DNA from: Mesobacillus foraminis
Lineage (GTDB): Bacteria > Bacillota > Bacilli > Bacillales > Cytobacillaceae
Reading direction: 5' to 3'
DNA length: 64,000 bases
Assembly: GCF_004340465.1 (NCBI RefSeq)
Contig: NZ_SLVV01000009.1
Coordinates: 1-64,000 of the forward strand
Shown here: positions 16,942 to 27,991 of the stretch, one piece after another
Position numbering within the stretch: the stretch's first letter is position 1
Layout: each line of letters opens with the position of its first letter
Program-made: the position numbers and the translations under genes
Notes under the pieces: model-generated
Database searches by the model: none
What the model saw: only the letters and a program-made list of their open reading frames with translations
What the model was told of the DNA's origin: nothing

Positions 16942-17713
16942 TTTATTTTATATCATCCTAATTGCATTTATATGTTTTGCGGCTTGGCATTTTGCGTTAC
17001 TCTCTCTTTCCGGGGGGGCTGCTGCCTTTGCGGTGGGACTTTTGATTGCAGTTGGGCTTGGCATTCAAGGACTAGCTGTAATGGGCTGTTTTTTTATCAG
17101 TTCCAGTCTGTTATCAAGCTATAAGAAAATGAAAAAGGACCATTTGGAGGACTTTCATGAAAAAGGATCTACACGTGACTGGGCTCAGGTAGCTGCCAAT
17201 GGCGGTATTGCCGCTGTGGCTGCACTCGGAGTTTATTTTTGGGACAGTGTGCTGTTATTGCTTGCATTTTGCATTTCACTGGCCGGAGCAAACGCCGATA
17301 CCTGGGCGTCTGAACTCGGTTCACTAAGCAAGCGGCCGCCCTTTTCCATTAATGATCTTAAAAGAGTAAAGACTGGAACTTCCGGTGCCGTGTCATTGCA
17401 AGGCACAATTGCGGGAGGATTCGGTGCGGTTTTTATAGCTGGAATATCCACTTACCTGTTCCAGCTCGAATCAAGAGAATTCTTTTATATTGCAGGATTT
17501 GGATTTGCTGGAATGTGTATAGATACGATTATCGGCGCATTTTGGCAGGCGGGCTACTCATGCCGCAATTGCGGGAAATACGTTGAGAAGACCGTCCACT
17601 GCGGCCTGGAGACGACACGGATAAAAGGGATTTCTTGGCTTCGGAACGATGCGGTTAACTTCATTTCTTGTTTGATAGCTGCTATTTTGGGAATAATTTT
17701 TTATAGCGGTTAA
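16928..17713 (+). CDS. DUF92 family membrane protein
   Basis: This 261-residue polytopic protein has about six hydrophobic segments and the DUF92 signatures ANADTWASELGSLSKRPP and LKRVKTGTSGAVSLQGT. The family includes plant phytyl-phosphate kinase (VTE6), so a polyprenyl or lipid phosphate role is possible but not shown. A cysteine cluster (CRNCGKYVEKTVHCG) lies near residue 220. The GTG start at 16928, with ACGGGG 9 nt upstream, lies inside the end of yqgN (14-nt overlap), implying coupling. An ORF start at 16841 would overlap 100 nt and is unlikely. Confidence 0.8.
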   Translation: MWTNDLFYIILIAFICFAAWHFALLSLSGGAAAFAVGLLIAVGLGIQGLAVMGCFFISSSLLSSYKKMKKDHLEDFHEKGSTRDWAQVAANGGIAAVAALGVYFWDSVLLLLAFCISLAGANADTWASELGSLSKRPPFSINDLKRVKTGTSGAVSLQGTIAGGFGAVFIAGISTYLFQLESREFFYIAGFGFAGMCIDTIIGAFWQAGYSCRNCGKYVEKTVHCGLETTRIKGISWLRNDAVNFISCLIAAILGIIFYSG

Positions 17714-17765
17714 TCCTGCTTTTTAATATTAAAAAAGGTAATTATCGCCTATTATTAATTTATAG

Positions 17766-18782
<1,017 letters not shown>

Positions 18783-18795
18783 AGCTAGCGTAAAG

Positions 18796-18824
18796 TAACC
18801 GTCCATTTTGGGCGGTTATTTTAT
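18796..18824 (+). terminator. ldh terminator
   Basis: TAACCGTCC (18796-18804) pairs with GGGCGGTTA (18810-18818), one G-T pair, then TTTTA. Confidence 0.8.
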
Positions 18825-18892
18825 GTAGATATTTTTAAGGAAAAAGGATAAAATCAACATCCTTGCTTCAAACTAGAAGTGGAGGGATGTAT

Positions 18893-19090
18893 ATGTTGAC
18901 AAGATTAATGTCCTTTTTTTGTTTGTTAATGGCTAGTTACTTTGTTTATCAAAATCGGTATAGGGTGATGAATATCCTGCTGGGCAATACCATCCTGAGA
19001 AGATTGGCTGTGAGTTCCCTCATGGGAATGCCTGGTTTTCGAAGGAGAATGTTTCAATCTGTTTTCTCTGGCCCAAACGACTGGCAATGA
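18893..19090 (+). CDS. yqgO: Small membrane protein, YqgO-like
   Basis: This encodes a 65-residue protein with one N-terminal hydrophobic segment (LMSFFCLLMASYFVY) and a basic, Arg-rich C-terminal half ending in FSGPNDWQ. The ATG at 18893 is 6 nt after GGAGGGATG; an ATG at 18887 abuts the ribosome binding site. It matches the position and size of B. subtilis yqgO. Function unknown. Confidence 0.7.
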   Translation: MLTRLMSFFCLLMASYFVYQNRYRVMNILLGNTILRRLAVSSLMGMPGFRRRMFQSVFSGPNDWQ

Positions 19091-19101
19091 GAAGGATGTA
19101 G

Positions 19102-19133
19102 GACCACTAGAGACCCCATAAGTGGTCTTTTTT
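19102..19133 (+). terminator. Terminator after the yqgO-like gene
   Basis: GACCACT (19102-19108) pairs with AGTGGTC (19121-19127) and is followed by TTTTTTC. Confidence 0.82.
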
Positions 19134-19283
19134 CTCTTTTTTGTGTAACGGTCTGCAGTTTTAACAAAGGCTGCACGAACTGGACTGCTTCAATGTTTAA
19201 GTGGTTCGAATTAGTTTATAATGATAGGAAGTACAGACATAGCAGTCTAGTTGATCGATCAGAAAGTAGGGGAGAAATTGAGT

Positions 19284-20837
19284 TTGATAGAAGAGTATTT
19301 GTTCTGGAGGACTGCCCATTTTTTAATTGTCGGCAAGGGATACCGGGTCATACAGATTTCAAGGGACCAGGGAGAGATATGGCTTGAGAGGACAGAGAAT
19401 AGGGAGGCCCAGGTTGTAAGGCTTCTTTGCTATAATCTGGATTGGAGCAATTGGCTGCAAAAGGATATCGAGATGGTTGCTGTAAATGGAGAGAGAATGA
19501 GAAAAAAATTTGTCCGTAGGAAATTGTCGATAATAAATCTTTATTTCACTGCCTATCCTCCTGTGGATGACTATGAGCACCTTTTAACTGATCCATTAAC
19601 AGGTCCGGGCAATGGGAAAATTCAAGTGAAAACCACCGTTTTGGACAGAACAAGTCAAACCGAGGCACTCAAGCGCCTTGAATCCATTTGGGGGGAACCC
19701 TTCAACTTGCCGGATGAATCAGGAAATCCGGAAATCGAGATAGAACAACTAAAAAGTCAAGCTTTATCGAAAGCTTCAGCACGGTCAAAAGCCGAGAACG
19801 AAATGTTTAAATCTGGAAAGCCCCTTTTCACATACTTCCTCATTGCTGCACAGATTCTTTTGTTCTTATTAATGGAACTAAAAGGAGGGAGTACCAATAC
19901 TTCCACATTAATAAAATTCGGAGCCAAGTTTAATCCTCTTATTTTAGAAGGGGAATGGTGGCGTTTTTTTTCTCCTGTACTGCTGCATATCGGAGCGTTG
20001 CATTTGTTTATGAATTCATTGGCGCTGTATTATTTGGGGCCAATGGTGGAAAGGATCTATGGCAATTTTAGATTTTTATTTATTTATATCCTGGCCGGTT
20101 TTGCCGGTTCGCTGGCCAGTTTCCTGTTTAGCCCCAGCCTGTCAGCAGGAGCAAGCGGTGCCATATTTGGCTGTTTTGGTGCTTTGCTTTATTTTGGATC
20201 TGTGTTCCCGCGATTGTTTTTCAGGTCGATGGGGATGAACATTTTGATTGTACTGGCTATTAATCTCCTGTTTGGCTTTACTGTACCCGGAATCGATAAT
20301 GCCGGCCATATCGGCGGTTTGCTGGGAGGATTTGCAGCCGCTGGCATTGTTCATCTCCCTAAAAAAAGAAAATTTGCTCTTCAGGTTTTATTCATAATTG
20401 TGACGTTTTCCTCCATATATGGTTTGCTTCAATATGGCTACAGCGATTCCGCTGCCGTCGTTGATGAAAAGTCTGTGCTTCTCCTCGCACAGGAGTATAT
20501 ACAAACTGAAGAGAACAACAAAGCGTTTAACCTCCTGGATGATTTTGAAAAAAAGGAGCAGAGTGAATCTGCGGATATTTTATTTCTACTTTCATATACG
20601 GAGATAAAAAGAGGTAACCTGGGAAACGCTGCAGAACATCTTGAAACTGTACTGGAACTGAAGCCCAATTTCCATGAGGCACATTACAATCTGGCGCTGG
20701 TTTATCTTGAGCAAAAGAATTTCCGGCAGGCATTGATTCACTCGGAGAATGCTCTTAAGATAAGCCCCGAAAAATCTGATTACCAGTCGCTGAACAAAAA
20801 AATCAGTTCGTACCTCCAATCTGCTGAGCAAGAATAA
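19284..20837 (+). CDS. gluP: Rhomboid intramembrane serine protease with TPR tail (GluP/YqgP)
   Basis: This is a membrane protease that cleaves transmembrane substrates; in B. subtilis YqgP works with FtsH in membrane protein quality control. The 517-residue protein has an N-terminal cytoplasmic domain (about 1-175), a six- to seven-helix rhomboid core with the HxxxN motif near H240/N244, catalytic S291 in GASGAIFG and H342 in AGHIGG, and a C-terminal TPR-like region (about 400-510). The start is the second of two TTG codons (19284), 9 nt after GGGGAG. The 3' end overlaps the convergent hypothetical gene by 35 nt. Confidence 0.92.
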   Translation: MIEEYLFWRTAHFLIVGKGYRVIQISRDQGEIWLERTENREAQVVRLLCYNLDWSNWLQKDIEMVAVNGERMRKKFVRRKLSIINLYFTAYPPVDDYEHLLTDPLTGPGNGKIQVKTTVLDRTSQTEALKRLESIWGEPFNLPDESGNPEIEIEQLKSQALSKASARSKAENEMFKSGKPLFTYFLIAAQILLFLLMELKGGSTNTSTLIKFGAKFNPLILEGEWWRFFSPVLLHIGALHLFMNSLALYYLGPMVERIYGNFRFLFIYILAGFAGSLASFLFSPSLSAGASGAIFGCFGALLYFGSVFPRLFFRSMGMNILIVLAINLLFGFTVPGIDNAGHIGGLLGGFAAAGIVHLPKKRKFALQVLFIIVTFSSIYGLLQYGYSDSAAVVDEKSVLLLAQEYIQTEENNKAFNLLDDFEKKEQSESADILFLLSYTEIKRGNLGNAAEHLETVLELKPNFHEAHYNLALVYLEQKNFRQALIHSENALKISPEKSDYQSLNKKISSYLQSAEQE

Positions 20838-21681
20838 CCGTTTCTCCATCGGAGGTTCTGGTCAGGACGTATAGAACATTTTTATCCAGAGTAAAGACAA
20901 GGAGCGGGATGGTGCTGCCAATTGGACTAATGACGGTGCCATTCGTTTTTTTTATGCCGTGGAAATAATTTTTATAGAGACCTTCCCATAATTTTCCTAT
21001 AGCCATTTGACTGTCCGATAGACTAAGTCCTGGAAGAGGCCTGTCCGTATATTTGGGCAGATCCGTCAAAGGCAGGGTAGTATATTGATTCGGTTTTAAT
21101 TGCAGCTGTTTCAAAAAATTGGAAAGACCGTATTCAAGCTGGTTGCTGATGGTTTTATCCAATAACAGCTTCCATTCTTCTTCTTCCGCAGTTTGAGGAA
21201 CCCTAAAGGAGGTCATTGTACTATGTGGAGCCTTAATGACGTAAAGGAAATCACTTGACATATGCTGAGCGCTCGAAATTTTATCTGCCAGGCTATGAAG
21301 CTCCGAGTGGTGAAAGGTAATGCCTTCATATTTTGCGGTATCGTCCCTTTCAAGAGTGCGAGCCTGCTTAAGGCTGTCAGTATTTTGCCTCCAATCTCCA
21401 ATCTTTTCTATTAGCTTGCCGTTTTTGAAAAGAAGACCCACATCCTGGCGAAGGTATGCTTTCTGCCCAAGGGCCGATCTTGCCTCCCACTCAATGATGT
21501 ATGCCTCACTATTATTTCCTTCCCGAATAGCCAGGCCTGTATTAGCACTCTTATATTTGACATTTTCATTTATAGGGAAAAAGATAATGGTTTCCCTGGA
21601 TTCCTCCCGAAAGAAGACACTAAAAACAATAATAGCCAATCCTGCCAAGCCACAAATGAGGAATGCACGGAATATGCTCAT
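20803..21681 (-). CDS. Hypothetical membrane-anchored or secreted protein
   Basis: I do not recognise this 292-residue protein. It has an N-terminal hydrophobic segment (about 4-23, FRAFLICGLAGLAIIVFSVFF) and a soluble, probably extracytoplasmic, remainder with no cysteines after the signal and no obvious catalytic motif. The ATG at 21681 follows AAGGGAAGGG. It is convergent with the rhomboid gene (3' ends overlap 35 nt) and divergent from the GerA-family gene. It has no counterpart at this position in B. subtilis that I recall. Normal codon composition supports coding on this strand over an antisense frame at 21320-21850. Confidence 0.7.
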   Translation of the reverse strand: MSIFRAFLICGLAGLAIIVFSVFFREESRETIIFFPINENVKYKSANTGLAIREGNNSEAYIIEWEARSALGQKAYLRQDVGLLFKNGKLIEKIGDWRQNTDSLKQARTLERDDTAKYEGITFHHSELHSLADKISSAQHMSSDFLYVIKAPHSTMTSFRVPQTAEEEEWKLLLDKTISNQLEYGLSNFLKQLQLKPNQYTTLPLTDLPKYTDRPLPGLSLSDSQMAIGKLWEGLYKNYFHGIKKTNGTVISPIGSTIPLLVFTLDKNVLYVLTRTSDGETVILAQQIGGTN

Positions 21682-21846
21682 GAATATTATCCCTTCCCTT
21701 AAAAGTTTGTCCCCTTACAAACCATATTCACCTTACAGCAGTTACATGCAATTGAATAGTATGTTTTCTTATCCCGCTGGCTATGATGGAAGTGGAAGAA
21801 GGAAATATATGGTGTTTTTATGTCAGATTTATGATTTTCGAGGTGA

Positions 21847-23310
21847 ATGATGGAACAATCAAAAAAGCATCTTGTTCAAGCAAATATTGAAGAAAATGTT
21901 AAATATTTGCGAGAGGCACTGGGCGTAGGCAAAAGTTTTGACGTGATTCAGCTCGATGTAGAATATGCTGAAAAGAAAATGGCGATGTTCCTGATTGACG
22001 GATTCGCTAAAGACGACCTTTTGCATCTTATTATGAAATTTCTGGCCAAATTGAAGCCAGAAGATCTTCAGTCCGATACTTTGAAGAAACTTGTTCACAC
22101 CTATATCCCTTATGTCGAAGTTGAGACATCAGACGACCTGGATGCGATCGCTGATAAGGTCCTGGCGGGCCCGACCGTTTTGCTGGTGGATGGCTTAACA
22201 AAGGCAATTATTATCGATGCCCGTACCTATCCTGTAAGGGGTCCAGAGGAGCCTGACACAGAGAGAGTGGTAAGAGGATCCCGTGATGGGTATGTTGAAA
22301 CGATCGTATTTAATACGGCCCTAACCAGGAGAAGGGTCAGAGACCGTACTTTGCGCATGGAGTACATGCAGGTAGGCAGAAGGTCAAAGACCGATATTGT
22401 TGTATGCTATATAGAGGATATCGCGGAACCTGAAATCGTCAAAAACATTAAGGATTCCCTTTCCAAAATTGATACGGATGGACTCCCGATGGCAGATAAA
22501 ACAATCGAGGAATTTATCTCTGGCAGGCACTGGAACCCGTTCCCCAATGTCAGGTATACCGAAAGGCCGGATACTGCAGCTGCTCATTTATATGAAGGGC
22601 ATGTCTGCATTATCATAGACGGCTCCCCGAGTGTCCTGATTACACCGACAACCTATTGGCATCATATGCAGCATGCCGAGGAATATCGAAACAAACCGCT
22701 CGTGGGCGCCTATCTCCGAATGGTCCGCTATGCTGCTGTCTGGGCTTCAGTATTTTTGCTGCCACTCTGGTATCTGTTAGCTTCTAATCCAGAATTGCTG
22801 CCAGAGAGATATTCCTATATAGGGATAAATGATCCAGGAGAAGTCCCGTTGTTTCTTCAATTTGTCATTATAGAATTTGGGATTGATGCACTGCGGATGG
22901 CTGCCATCCATACGCCAACATCCTTGGCAACTGCCCTCGGCTTAATCGCCGCTCTGATGATTGGACAAGTCGCGGTCGAAGTTGGCCTGCTCACAAATGA
23001 GGTTATCTTATATTTGTCAATATCCGCCATTGGAACTTTTGCAACTCCGAGCTATGAAATGAGCCTTGCGAACCGCCTTGTAAGGATTTTCCTGCTGATT
23101 ACTACCGCCCTTTTCCATACGTTTGGATTTGTAGTCGGAATCCTGCTGATCCTGTTGCTTTTAATTAGAATGAAATCATTTGGAATCCCTTATTTGTGGC
23201 CGTTCATTCCGTTTAATTTCAGGGCGTTCAGGGATGTGCTGCTAAGGTCTCCCATGCCGCTAAAAAACAGGAGGCCAACGGTTCTTCACCCAAAAGATCC
23301 AGATCGGTAA
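21847..23310 (+). CDS. GerA-family spore germination protein (GerXA/SpoVAF-like)
   Basis: This 487-residue protein has the GerA-family layout: soluble N-terminal half (about 1-290, with VETSDDLDAIADKVLAGPTVLLVDG and RGSRDGYVETIVFNTALTRRR), then about five membrane segments (about 290-460) and the C-terminal RSPMPLKNRRPTVLHPKDPD. Such proteins form nutrient-gated channels in the spore inner membrane; SpoVAF is a close relative that works with FigP. It stands alone without B and C subunits, which favours a SpoVAF-like role. Two adjacent ATGs (21847, 21850) sit very close to GAGGTGA, so the exact start is uncertain. Confidence 0.88.
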   Translation: MMEQSKKHLVQANIEENVKYLREALGVGKSFDVIQLDVEYAEKKMAMFLIDGFAKDDLLHLIMKFLAKLKPEDLQSDTLKKLVHTYIPYVEVETSDDLDAIADKVLAGPTVLLVDGLTKAIIIDARTYPVRGPEEPDTERVVRGSRDGYVETIVFNTALTRRRVRDRTLRMEYMQVGRRSKTDIVVCYIEDIAEPEIVKNIKDSLSKIDTDGLPMADKTIEEFISGRHWNPFPNVRYTERPDTAAAHLYEGHVCIIIDGSPSVLITPTTYWHHMQHAEEYRNKPLVGAYLRMVRYAAVWASVFLLPLWYLLASNPELLPERYSYIGINDPGEVPLFLQFVIIEFGIDALRMAAIHTPTSLATALGLIAALMIGQVAVEVGLLTNEVILYLSISAIGTFATPSYEMSLANRLVRIFLLITTALFHTFGFVVGILLILLLLIRMKSFGIPYLWPFIPFNFRAFRDVLLRSPMPLKNRRPTVLHPKDPDR

Positions 23311-23358
23311 TAGAGGAAGATTTACCTTTTTTATCTATTATTATGGATACTAGGGTAC

Positions 23359-23387
23359 TTGAGATAGAGATTGGTATCGATTATACT
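23359..23387 (+). promoter_or_regulatory. Sigma-A promoter of yqgQ-glcK
   Basis: TTGAGA (23359-23364), a 17-bp spacer and TATACT (23382-23387) form a near-consensus promoter about 39 bp before yqgQ. Confidence 0.75.
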
Positions 23388-23425
23388 TTTAATGTAAACT
23401 TGTTCACAAAATGAGAGGGACTACA

Positions 23426-23638
23426 TTGCAGACAGTATATGAGATTCAGCAGTTCTTAAAAAAATTTGGAACCGTTATCTATGTAGGAGACAGAGTGGCT
23501 GACCTTGAACTTATGGAGACAGAGTTAAAAGAACTCTATGCAGCACAGTTGATTGAACCGGCAGATTTTCAATCAGGCATTATGCTCCTAAGACATGAAA
23601 TCAGACTGGAACGGGAAAAAAGACAAAAAGAGAAATAA
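23426..23638 (+). CDS. yqgQ: YqgQ family protein (DUF910)
   Basis: This is a 70-residue, highly charged helical protein ([29 protein letters not shown]...) of the YqgQ family; the function is unknown. The TTG at 23426 lies 6 nt after GAGAGGG and gives [10 protein letters not shown], which aligns with the family N-terminus; the ATG at 23411 is part of the ribosome binding site region. glcK follows 13 nt later, so the two form an operon. Confidence 0.88.
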   Translation: MQTVYEIQQFLKKFGTVIYVGDRVADLELMETELKELYAAQLIEPADFQSGIMLLRHEIRLEREKRQKEK

Positions 23639-23651
23639 GGGTGGAGAGAAG

Positions 23652-24626
23652 ATGGCTGAAAAGTGGCTGGTAGGAGTCGATTTAGGCGGAACCACTACTA
23701 AAATTGCGTTTATTAGCTTTTACGGGGAAATTCTTAATAAGTGGGAGATTCCCACTGACAAGTCAAATGAAGGGAAAAACATCCCGACAGATATAGCCAA
23801 AGCAATTGATCACAAGCTGGATGAGCTGGCACATTCCAAAAATGAAATCCATGGAATAGGGATAGGTGCCCCTGGACCAGTTGATTTGACCAGTGGCATT
23901 ATCTATGAGGCTGTAAACCTTGGCTGGAAGGATCAATATCCATTGAAGGATCTTCTTGAGGTGGAGACGTCTTTGCCTGTCGTTGTTGATAACGATGCAA
24001 ATGTTGCAGCATTGGGTGAAATGTGGAAAGGTGCAGGAAACGGTGCCAAGGACCTTGTTTGTGTTACCCTCGGTACAGGTGTAGGAGGGGGTGTGATCGC
24101 AAACGGTGATATTGTCCATGGGAAAAGAGGTGCCGCAGGTGAAATAGGGCACATTACTTCAATTGCTGTTGGCGGGGCTCCTTGTAATTGCGGAAAAAGC
24201 GGTTGCCTTGAAACGATTGCTTCAGCAACAGGGATTGTCAGACTTGCACATGAAGCACTTCAAAAAGGGCAGCAAGAAGGGAAACTTGGAGAGATCTTCC
24301 GGGAATATGGGCAGGTATCTGCCAAAGACGTTTTCGATGCAGCACGGAATGGGGAAAAGAGTGCATTAGAGGTTATTGAAAATGTCGCTTCCCACCTGGG
24401 AGTAGCTCTTGCAAATATTGCCAATACACTCAACCCGGAAAAGATTGTATTGGGCGGAGGTGTTTCGAGGGCAGGGGACATTCTTCTTGGGCCAGTCAAG
24501 GAAAACTTCTTGAAGCATTCGTTCCCAAGTGTGGCCAAGTCGACAGAAATTGCCATAGCAACCCTTGGCAATGACGCTGGAGTCATTGGTGCAGCCTGGC
24601 TGGTTAAAAACAAAATTTCCTTATAA
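23652..24626 (+). CDS. glcK: Glucokinase, ROK family
   Basis: GlcK phosphorylates free intracellular glucose with ATP. The 324-residue protein has the N-terminal phosphate loop [10 protein letters not shown], the ROK signature with zinc cysteines [10 protein letters not shown] near residues 175-185, the catalytic Asp in [13 protein letters not shown] and adenosine motif [13 protein letters not shown]. The ATG follows GTGGAGAGAAG. It is cotranscribed with yqgQ. Confidence 0.96.
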   Translation: MAEKWLVGVDLGGTTTKIAFISFYGEILNKWEIPTDKSNEGKNIPTDIAKAIDHKLDELAHSKNEIHGIGIGAPGPVDLTSGIIYEAVNLGWKDQYPLKDLLEVETSLPVVVDNDANVAALGEMWKGAGNGAKDLVCVTLGTGVGGGVIANGDIVHGKRGAAGEIGHITSIAVGGAPCNCGKSGCLETIASATGIVRLAHEALQKGQQEGKLGEIFREYGQVSAKDVFDAARNGEKSALEVIENVASHLGVALANIANTLNPEKIVLGGGVSRAGDILLGPVKENFLKHSFPSVAKSTEIAIATLGNDAGVIGAAWLVKNKISL

Positions 24627-24635
24627 TATAGAAGA

Positions 24636-24670
24636 AGGAGCGGCTCTTGCATAGGGCCGCTCCTTTTTTG
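24636..24670 (+). terminator. glcK terminator
   Basis: AGGAGCGGC (24636-24644) pairs with GCCGCTCCT (24656-24664), followed by TTTTTT. Confidence 0.9.
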
Positions 24671-24829
24671 TTCCTTCAATACAGAGAGACTGCTGGAACT
24701 TTTTTTGTTTAGGACATCTTAATCAAAGGGAACCCTGTAACTGAGTGGTTTCTTTATTCACTCGAATACTTCATTAATTGAATACAAGCTATAATGGCAT
24801 GCCAGGCAAAATAACGGAGGGAATGAAAG

Positions 24830-26710
24830 ATGGTGTCTCAAAAAAAATTGAAGATAACTGCCACGTCTTTAGCTATCATCCTGCTATGGCTGAAAACATA
24901 TATTGTTTATAAAACCAGCTTTACGATCCCAATTGAAAATTGGATCCAGGAATTTCTTCTTTTTATTAATCCTCTCAGCTTCCTGATGATTGTATTGGGA
25001 GCGGGATTTTTTATTAAAAACCGGGACAGATATATTCTGACCGCCAGCCTTGTCCTCTCTTTCATCCTTTATTCCAATGTCGTTTTTTATCGATTTTTCA
25101 ATGACTACCTCACAATACCTGTCCTGTTTCAGACCAGTAATATGAGTGATTTGGGAAGCAGTATCGATGAACTGATTATTTGGCAAGATTTGTTGTTTTT
25201 CATAGACACGATCCTTCTTGCTGGCTTATTGAAGCTCCGTCCTGTCTTTTTAAGAATCAGCTCTGTTTCCCGGTCAGAAAAAAGGGCCTTTTTTTTAAGT
25301 GCTATTGCAATGGTTCTATTTAATCTCGGCTTGGCTGAGACTGAACGGCCTCAGTTACTGACTCGAACGTTTGACCGCGAAATGCTGGTAAAAAATATAG
25401 GTACTTATAATTATCATTTATATGATCTATTTCTCCAATCAAAATCCTCGGCTCAGCGCGCCCTTGCAGATGGAAGTGAATTGGCCGAAATTGCTAATTA
25501 TGTACGGGCAGGATTTAAGGAACCTGACAAAAAAATGTTTGGGATTGCCAAAAACAAAAATATCATCCTTATTTCGATGGAATCAACCCAAAATTTTGTT
25601 ATCAACCAGAAAGTTAATGGGCAGGAAATTACCCCCTTCCTGAACGAATTTATAAAGGAGAGCTTTTATTTCGAAAACTTTTATCATCAAACGGGTCAGG
25701 GGAAGACCTCCGATTCAGAGTTTCTTGTAGATAACTCTTTATATCCGCTAAGCAGGGGTGCTGTTTTTTTTACCCACGCTGGAAATCAATTCAAAGCCTC
25801 TCCTGAAATCCTGCATTATTATGGTTATTTCACCGCTTCGCTGCATGCGAATAACAAAAGCTTTTGGAATCGGGATATCATGTATAAAACATTAGGATAT
25901 GACCGATACTACTCGCTCGCTGATTACCATGTGACAGAAAAGAACTCTGTTGGCTGGGGGATGAAAGATATAGACTTCTTCCAACAGTCCGTCCGCCATT
26001 TAAACGAAATGCCTAAGCCGTTTTATGCTAAGCTCATTACCCTGACAAACCATTTTCCTTTTGAACTGGACGAAGAAGATCAGTTGATAGAACCCTATAC
26101 CTCCAATAATAAAACGGTTAATCACTATTTCCCGACAGTGCGATATACGGATGAAGCCCTTAAACTGTTTATTCAGCAATTAAAAGATCAAGGTCTTTAT
26201 AATGACTCGGTTATCATTATTTATGGTGACCATTACGGGATATCAGAGAACCATAATAAAACGATGGGTGAATTTCTTGGAAAGGAAATCACTCCATTTG
26301 AGAGCATACAGCTTCAGCGTGTCCCTTTAATCATTCACATCCCAGGAATGAAGGGACAGACAGTGTCAACTGTTGCCGGCCAGATTGACCTGAGGCCTAC
26401 GATCCTTCATTTGCTGGGAGTAGAGACAAAGGCTGATATTCAATTTGGAACAGATTTATTCAGCAAAGACAGACTTCAATGGACCCTTCTTCGTGATGGC
26501 AGCTTTATCACTCAGGATCATGTCTTTGCGAAGGATGTCTGTTATGATAAGACAACAGGGGAACCAATTGAAAAGCGCTTCTGCATGCCATATATAAAAA
26601 AGGCAAAGACTGAACTTGAGTATTCAGACAAAATAATTTATGGTGATTTACTGCGATTCTATAACAAGCACGATCTAGTTCGAAATCATAGGGGGGAGAG
26701 CATTGATTGA
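24830..26710 (+). CDS. yqgS: Lipoteichoic acid synthase family protein, YqgS-like
   Basis: LtaS-type enzymes polymerise glycerol phosphate from phosphatidylglycerol to make lipoteichoic acid. The 626-residue protein has five N-terminal membrane segments (about 10-170) and an extracellular alkaline-phosphatase-fold domain. That domain has metal ligand E251 in SMEST, the catalytic threonine T293 in GQGKTSDSE, and later metal motifs (YGDHYG near residue 466). B. subtilis YqgS is one of several LtaS paralogues, so this could be a sporulation or secondary enzyme. The ATG follows GGAGGGAATGAAAG. Confidence 0.92.
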   Translation: MVSQKKLKITATSLAIILLWLKTYIVYKTSFTIPIENWIQEFLLFINPLSFLMIVLGAGFFIKNRDRYILTASLVLSFILYSNVVFYRFFNDYLTIPVLFQTSNMSDLGSSIDELIIWQDLLFFIDTILLAGLLKLRPVFLRISSVSRSEKRAFFLSAIAMVLFNLGLAETERPQLLTRTFDREMLVKNIGTYNYHLYDLFLQSKSSAQRALADGSELAEIANYVRAGFKEPDKKMFGIAKNKNIILISMESTQNFVINQKVNGQEITPFLNEFIKESFYFENFYHQTGQGKTSDSEFLVDNSLYPLSRGAVFFTHAGNQFKASPEILHYYGYFTASLHANNKSFWNRDIMYKTLGYDRYYSLADYHVTEKNSVGWGMKDIDFFQQSVRHLNEMPKPFYAKLITLTNHFPFELDEEDQLIEPYTSNNKTVNHYFPTVRYTDEALKLFIQQLKDQGLYNDSVIIIYGDHYGISENHNKTMGEFLGKEITPFESIQLQRVPLIIHIPGMKGQTVSTVAGQIDLRPTILHLLGVETKADIQFGTDLFSKDRLQWTLLRDGSFITQDHVFAKDVCYDKTTGEPIEKRFCMPYIKKAKTELEYSDKIIYGDLLRFYNKHDLVRNHRGESID

Positions 26711-26809
26711 GTCATGCGTCCCATGCTAATAGAAGGGTTTTTGATAAAGCTGAAACATTCTTTCCTGGTATTTCGTACAGATAGATACAGCGGGAAAGGT
26801 GGGATTGAA

Positions 26810-27991
26810 GTGTCTGACTCCGGTAAAATAAAAGTAAGCCCCGTAAAAATGTTCATTTTACTTATCCTGTTAATCGCGGTGCAGCCAATCCTGGGTGGCT
26901 GCCTTAAGGATAGCTCTGTTCAGCTTCATTCAGGCACCTCTCATGATGTTCCCAATGAAAAAGAAAGCACAGAAACATCTTCAGCGGAACGAAAGATCTT
27001 CCCTGTAAATCCTGAAAAGGGAGAATTCAACCGGGCAGCAGGATGGGTTACCAATGATACAATCCTGTATATAACAGAAGCAGCTGATGGCTCCCGGCTT
27101 TTCACGCACCAGTTGAGTACTGGTGCCGACAAGCTGATTTTTAAGAGTGAATTTCCTGTTGTTAAAGCTGAAGTGAATTCTTTAAGGAAGCAAATTCTAA
27201 TTCATTCAGCACGGTCCACCCACGAAGCAGAAATCACCATCATTGATTATGATGGCAAAATTCTGGCTGACCAAAGAATAGACTCCTATGAACTTTCTTT
27301 TGAATGGAATAAAGAAGGAGATGGGGAAGTGCTGGTTACAGCTTTCAATGAAGACTGGAGCTACAAAACGTATCTCCTTAAAATCAATGAAGACAGTCTT
27401 TCTAAGTTGGATTTGCCACAGCCATTTGCAGTTTGGAAATCAAGCGACGAAATACTATTTCTTAACTGGGATCAAGACAGCCCTGACCTTCAAGCCCCTT
27501 TAATTGAACAAAATCTATCCAATCAAAAGCAGAGTGAGCTCCTTTCGTCAGTCCACCATATTGACTCCTCCAAAAAAGTGATAATGGCAGTCAGTGCAAA
27601 TCAGGAAAATACGGAATTTGCTGTTTACCGTTTTATGACAAAGGATTTAGAAACCATTTCAAGCCTAAAGGTATTTCAGCTTACGACCTACTCCGGCTGG
27701 CTGACACCCTATTATGATATAATGGATAGCCAGGGATCTTTTATCTATTTTCGTCCTGTAACCGGTGGTGAAGCTGATTTATATGGCGAAGAATTTACCC
27801 TTTCCCGGTTCTCTTTTAAGGAGGGCAAAGAAGTTGACCTGGTTACCGGACTGGCCAATGAGCCATTATCCTGTTCCGTTCAAGGTGAACTGTGTCTTTA
27901 TGGTCATCAATTTGAAGAGGTCATTGATTTGAGGGAGAAGAAGATTCACAGTCTGGTCAAAAGCCAGGAGCAATTGAAAGGAGAAAAATAA
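26810..27991 (+). CDS. yqgU: Putative lipoprotein YqgU
   Basis: This 393-residue protein has a lipoprotein signal (hydrophobic about 14-27, lipobox LGGC with C31) and a long exported domain with repeated beta-rich segments (for example VTNDTILYITEAADGSRLFTHQLSTG). This suggests a beta-propeller-like fold. A GTG at 26810, 6 nt after AAAGGTGGG, is chosen; the frame is open upstream to 26714 without a ribosome binding site. It overlaps yqgV by one base. No function is known to me. Confidence 0.82.
   Translation: MSDSGKIKVSPVKMFILLILLIAVQPILGGCLKDSSVQLHSGTSHDVPNEKESTETSSAERKIFPVNPEKGEFNRAAGWVTNDTILYITEAADGSRLFTHQLSTGADKLIFKSEFPVVKAEVNSLRKQILIHSARSTHEAEITIIDYDGKILADQRIDSYELSFEWNKEGDGEVLVTAFNEDWSYKTYLLKINEDSLSKLDLPQPFAVWKSSDEILFLNWDQDSPDLQAPLIEQNLSNQKQSELLSSVHHIDSSKKVIMAVSANQENTEFAVYRFMTKDLETISSLKVFQLTTYSGWLTPYYDIMDSQGSFIYFRPVTGGEADLYGEEFTLSRFSFKEGKEVDLVTGLANEPLSCSVQGELCLYGHQFEEVIDLREKKIHSLVKSQEQLKGEK

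Noticed and set aside
21320-21850. 176-residue plus-strand frame antisense to the hypothetical gene at 20803-21681
   Set aside because: Composition is Ser/Arg/Tyr-rich shadow type and there is no ribosome binding site; the minus-strand frame has a good start, signal segment and normal composition.
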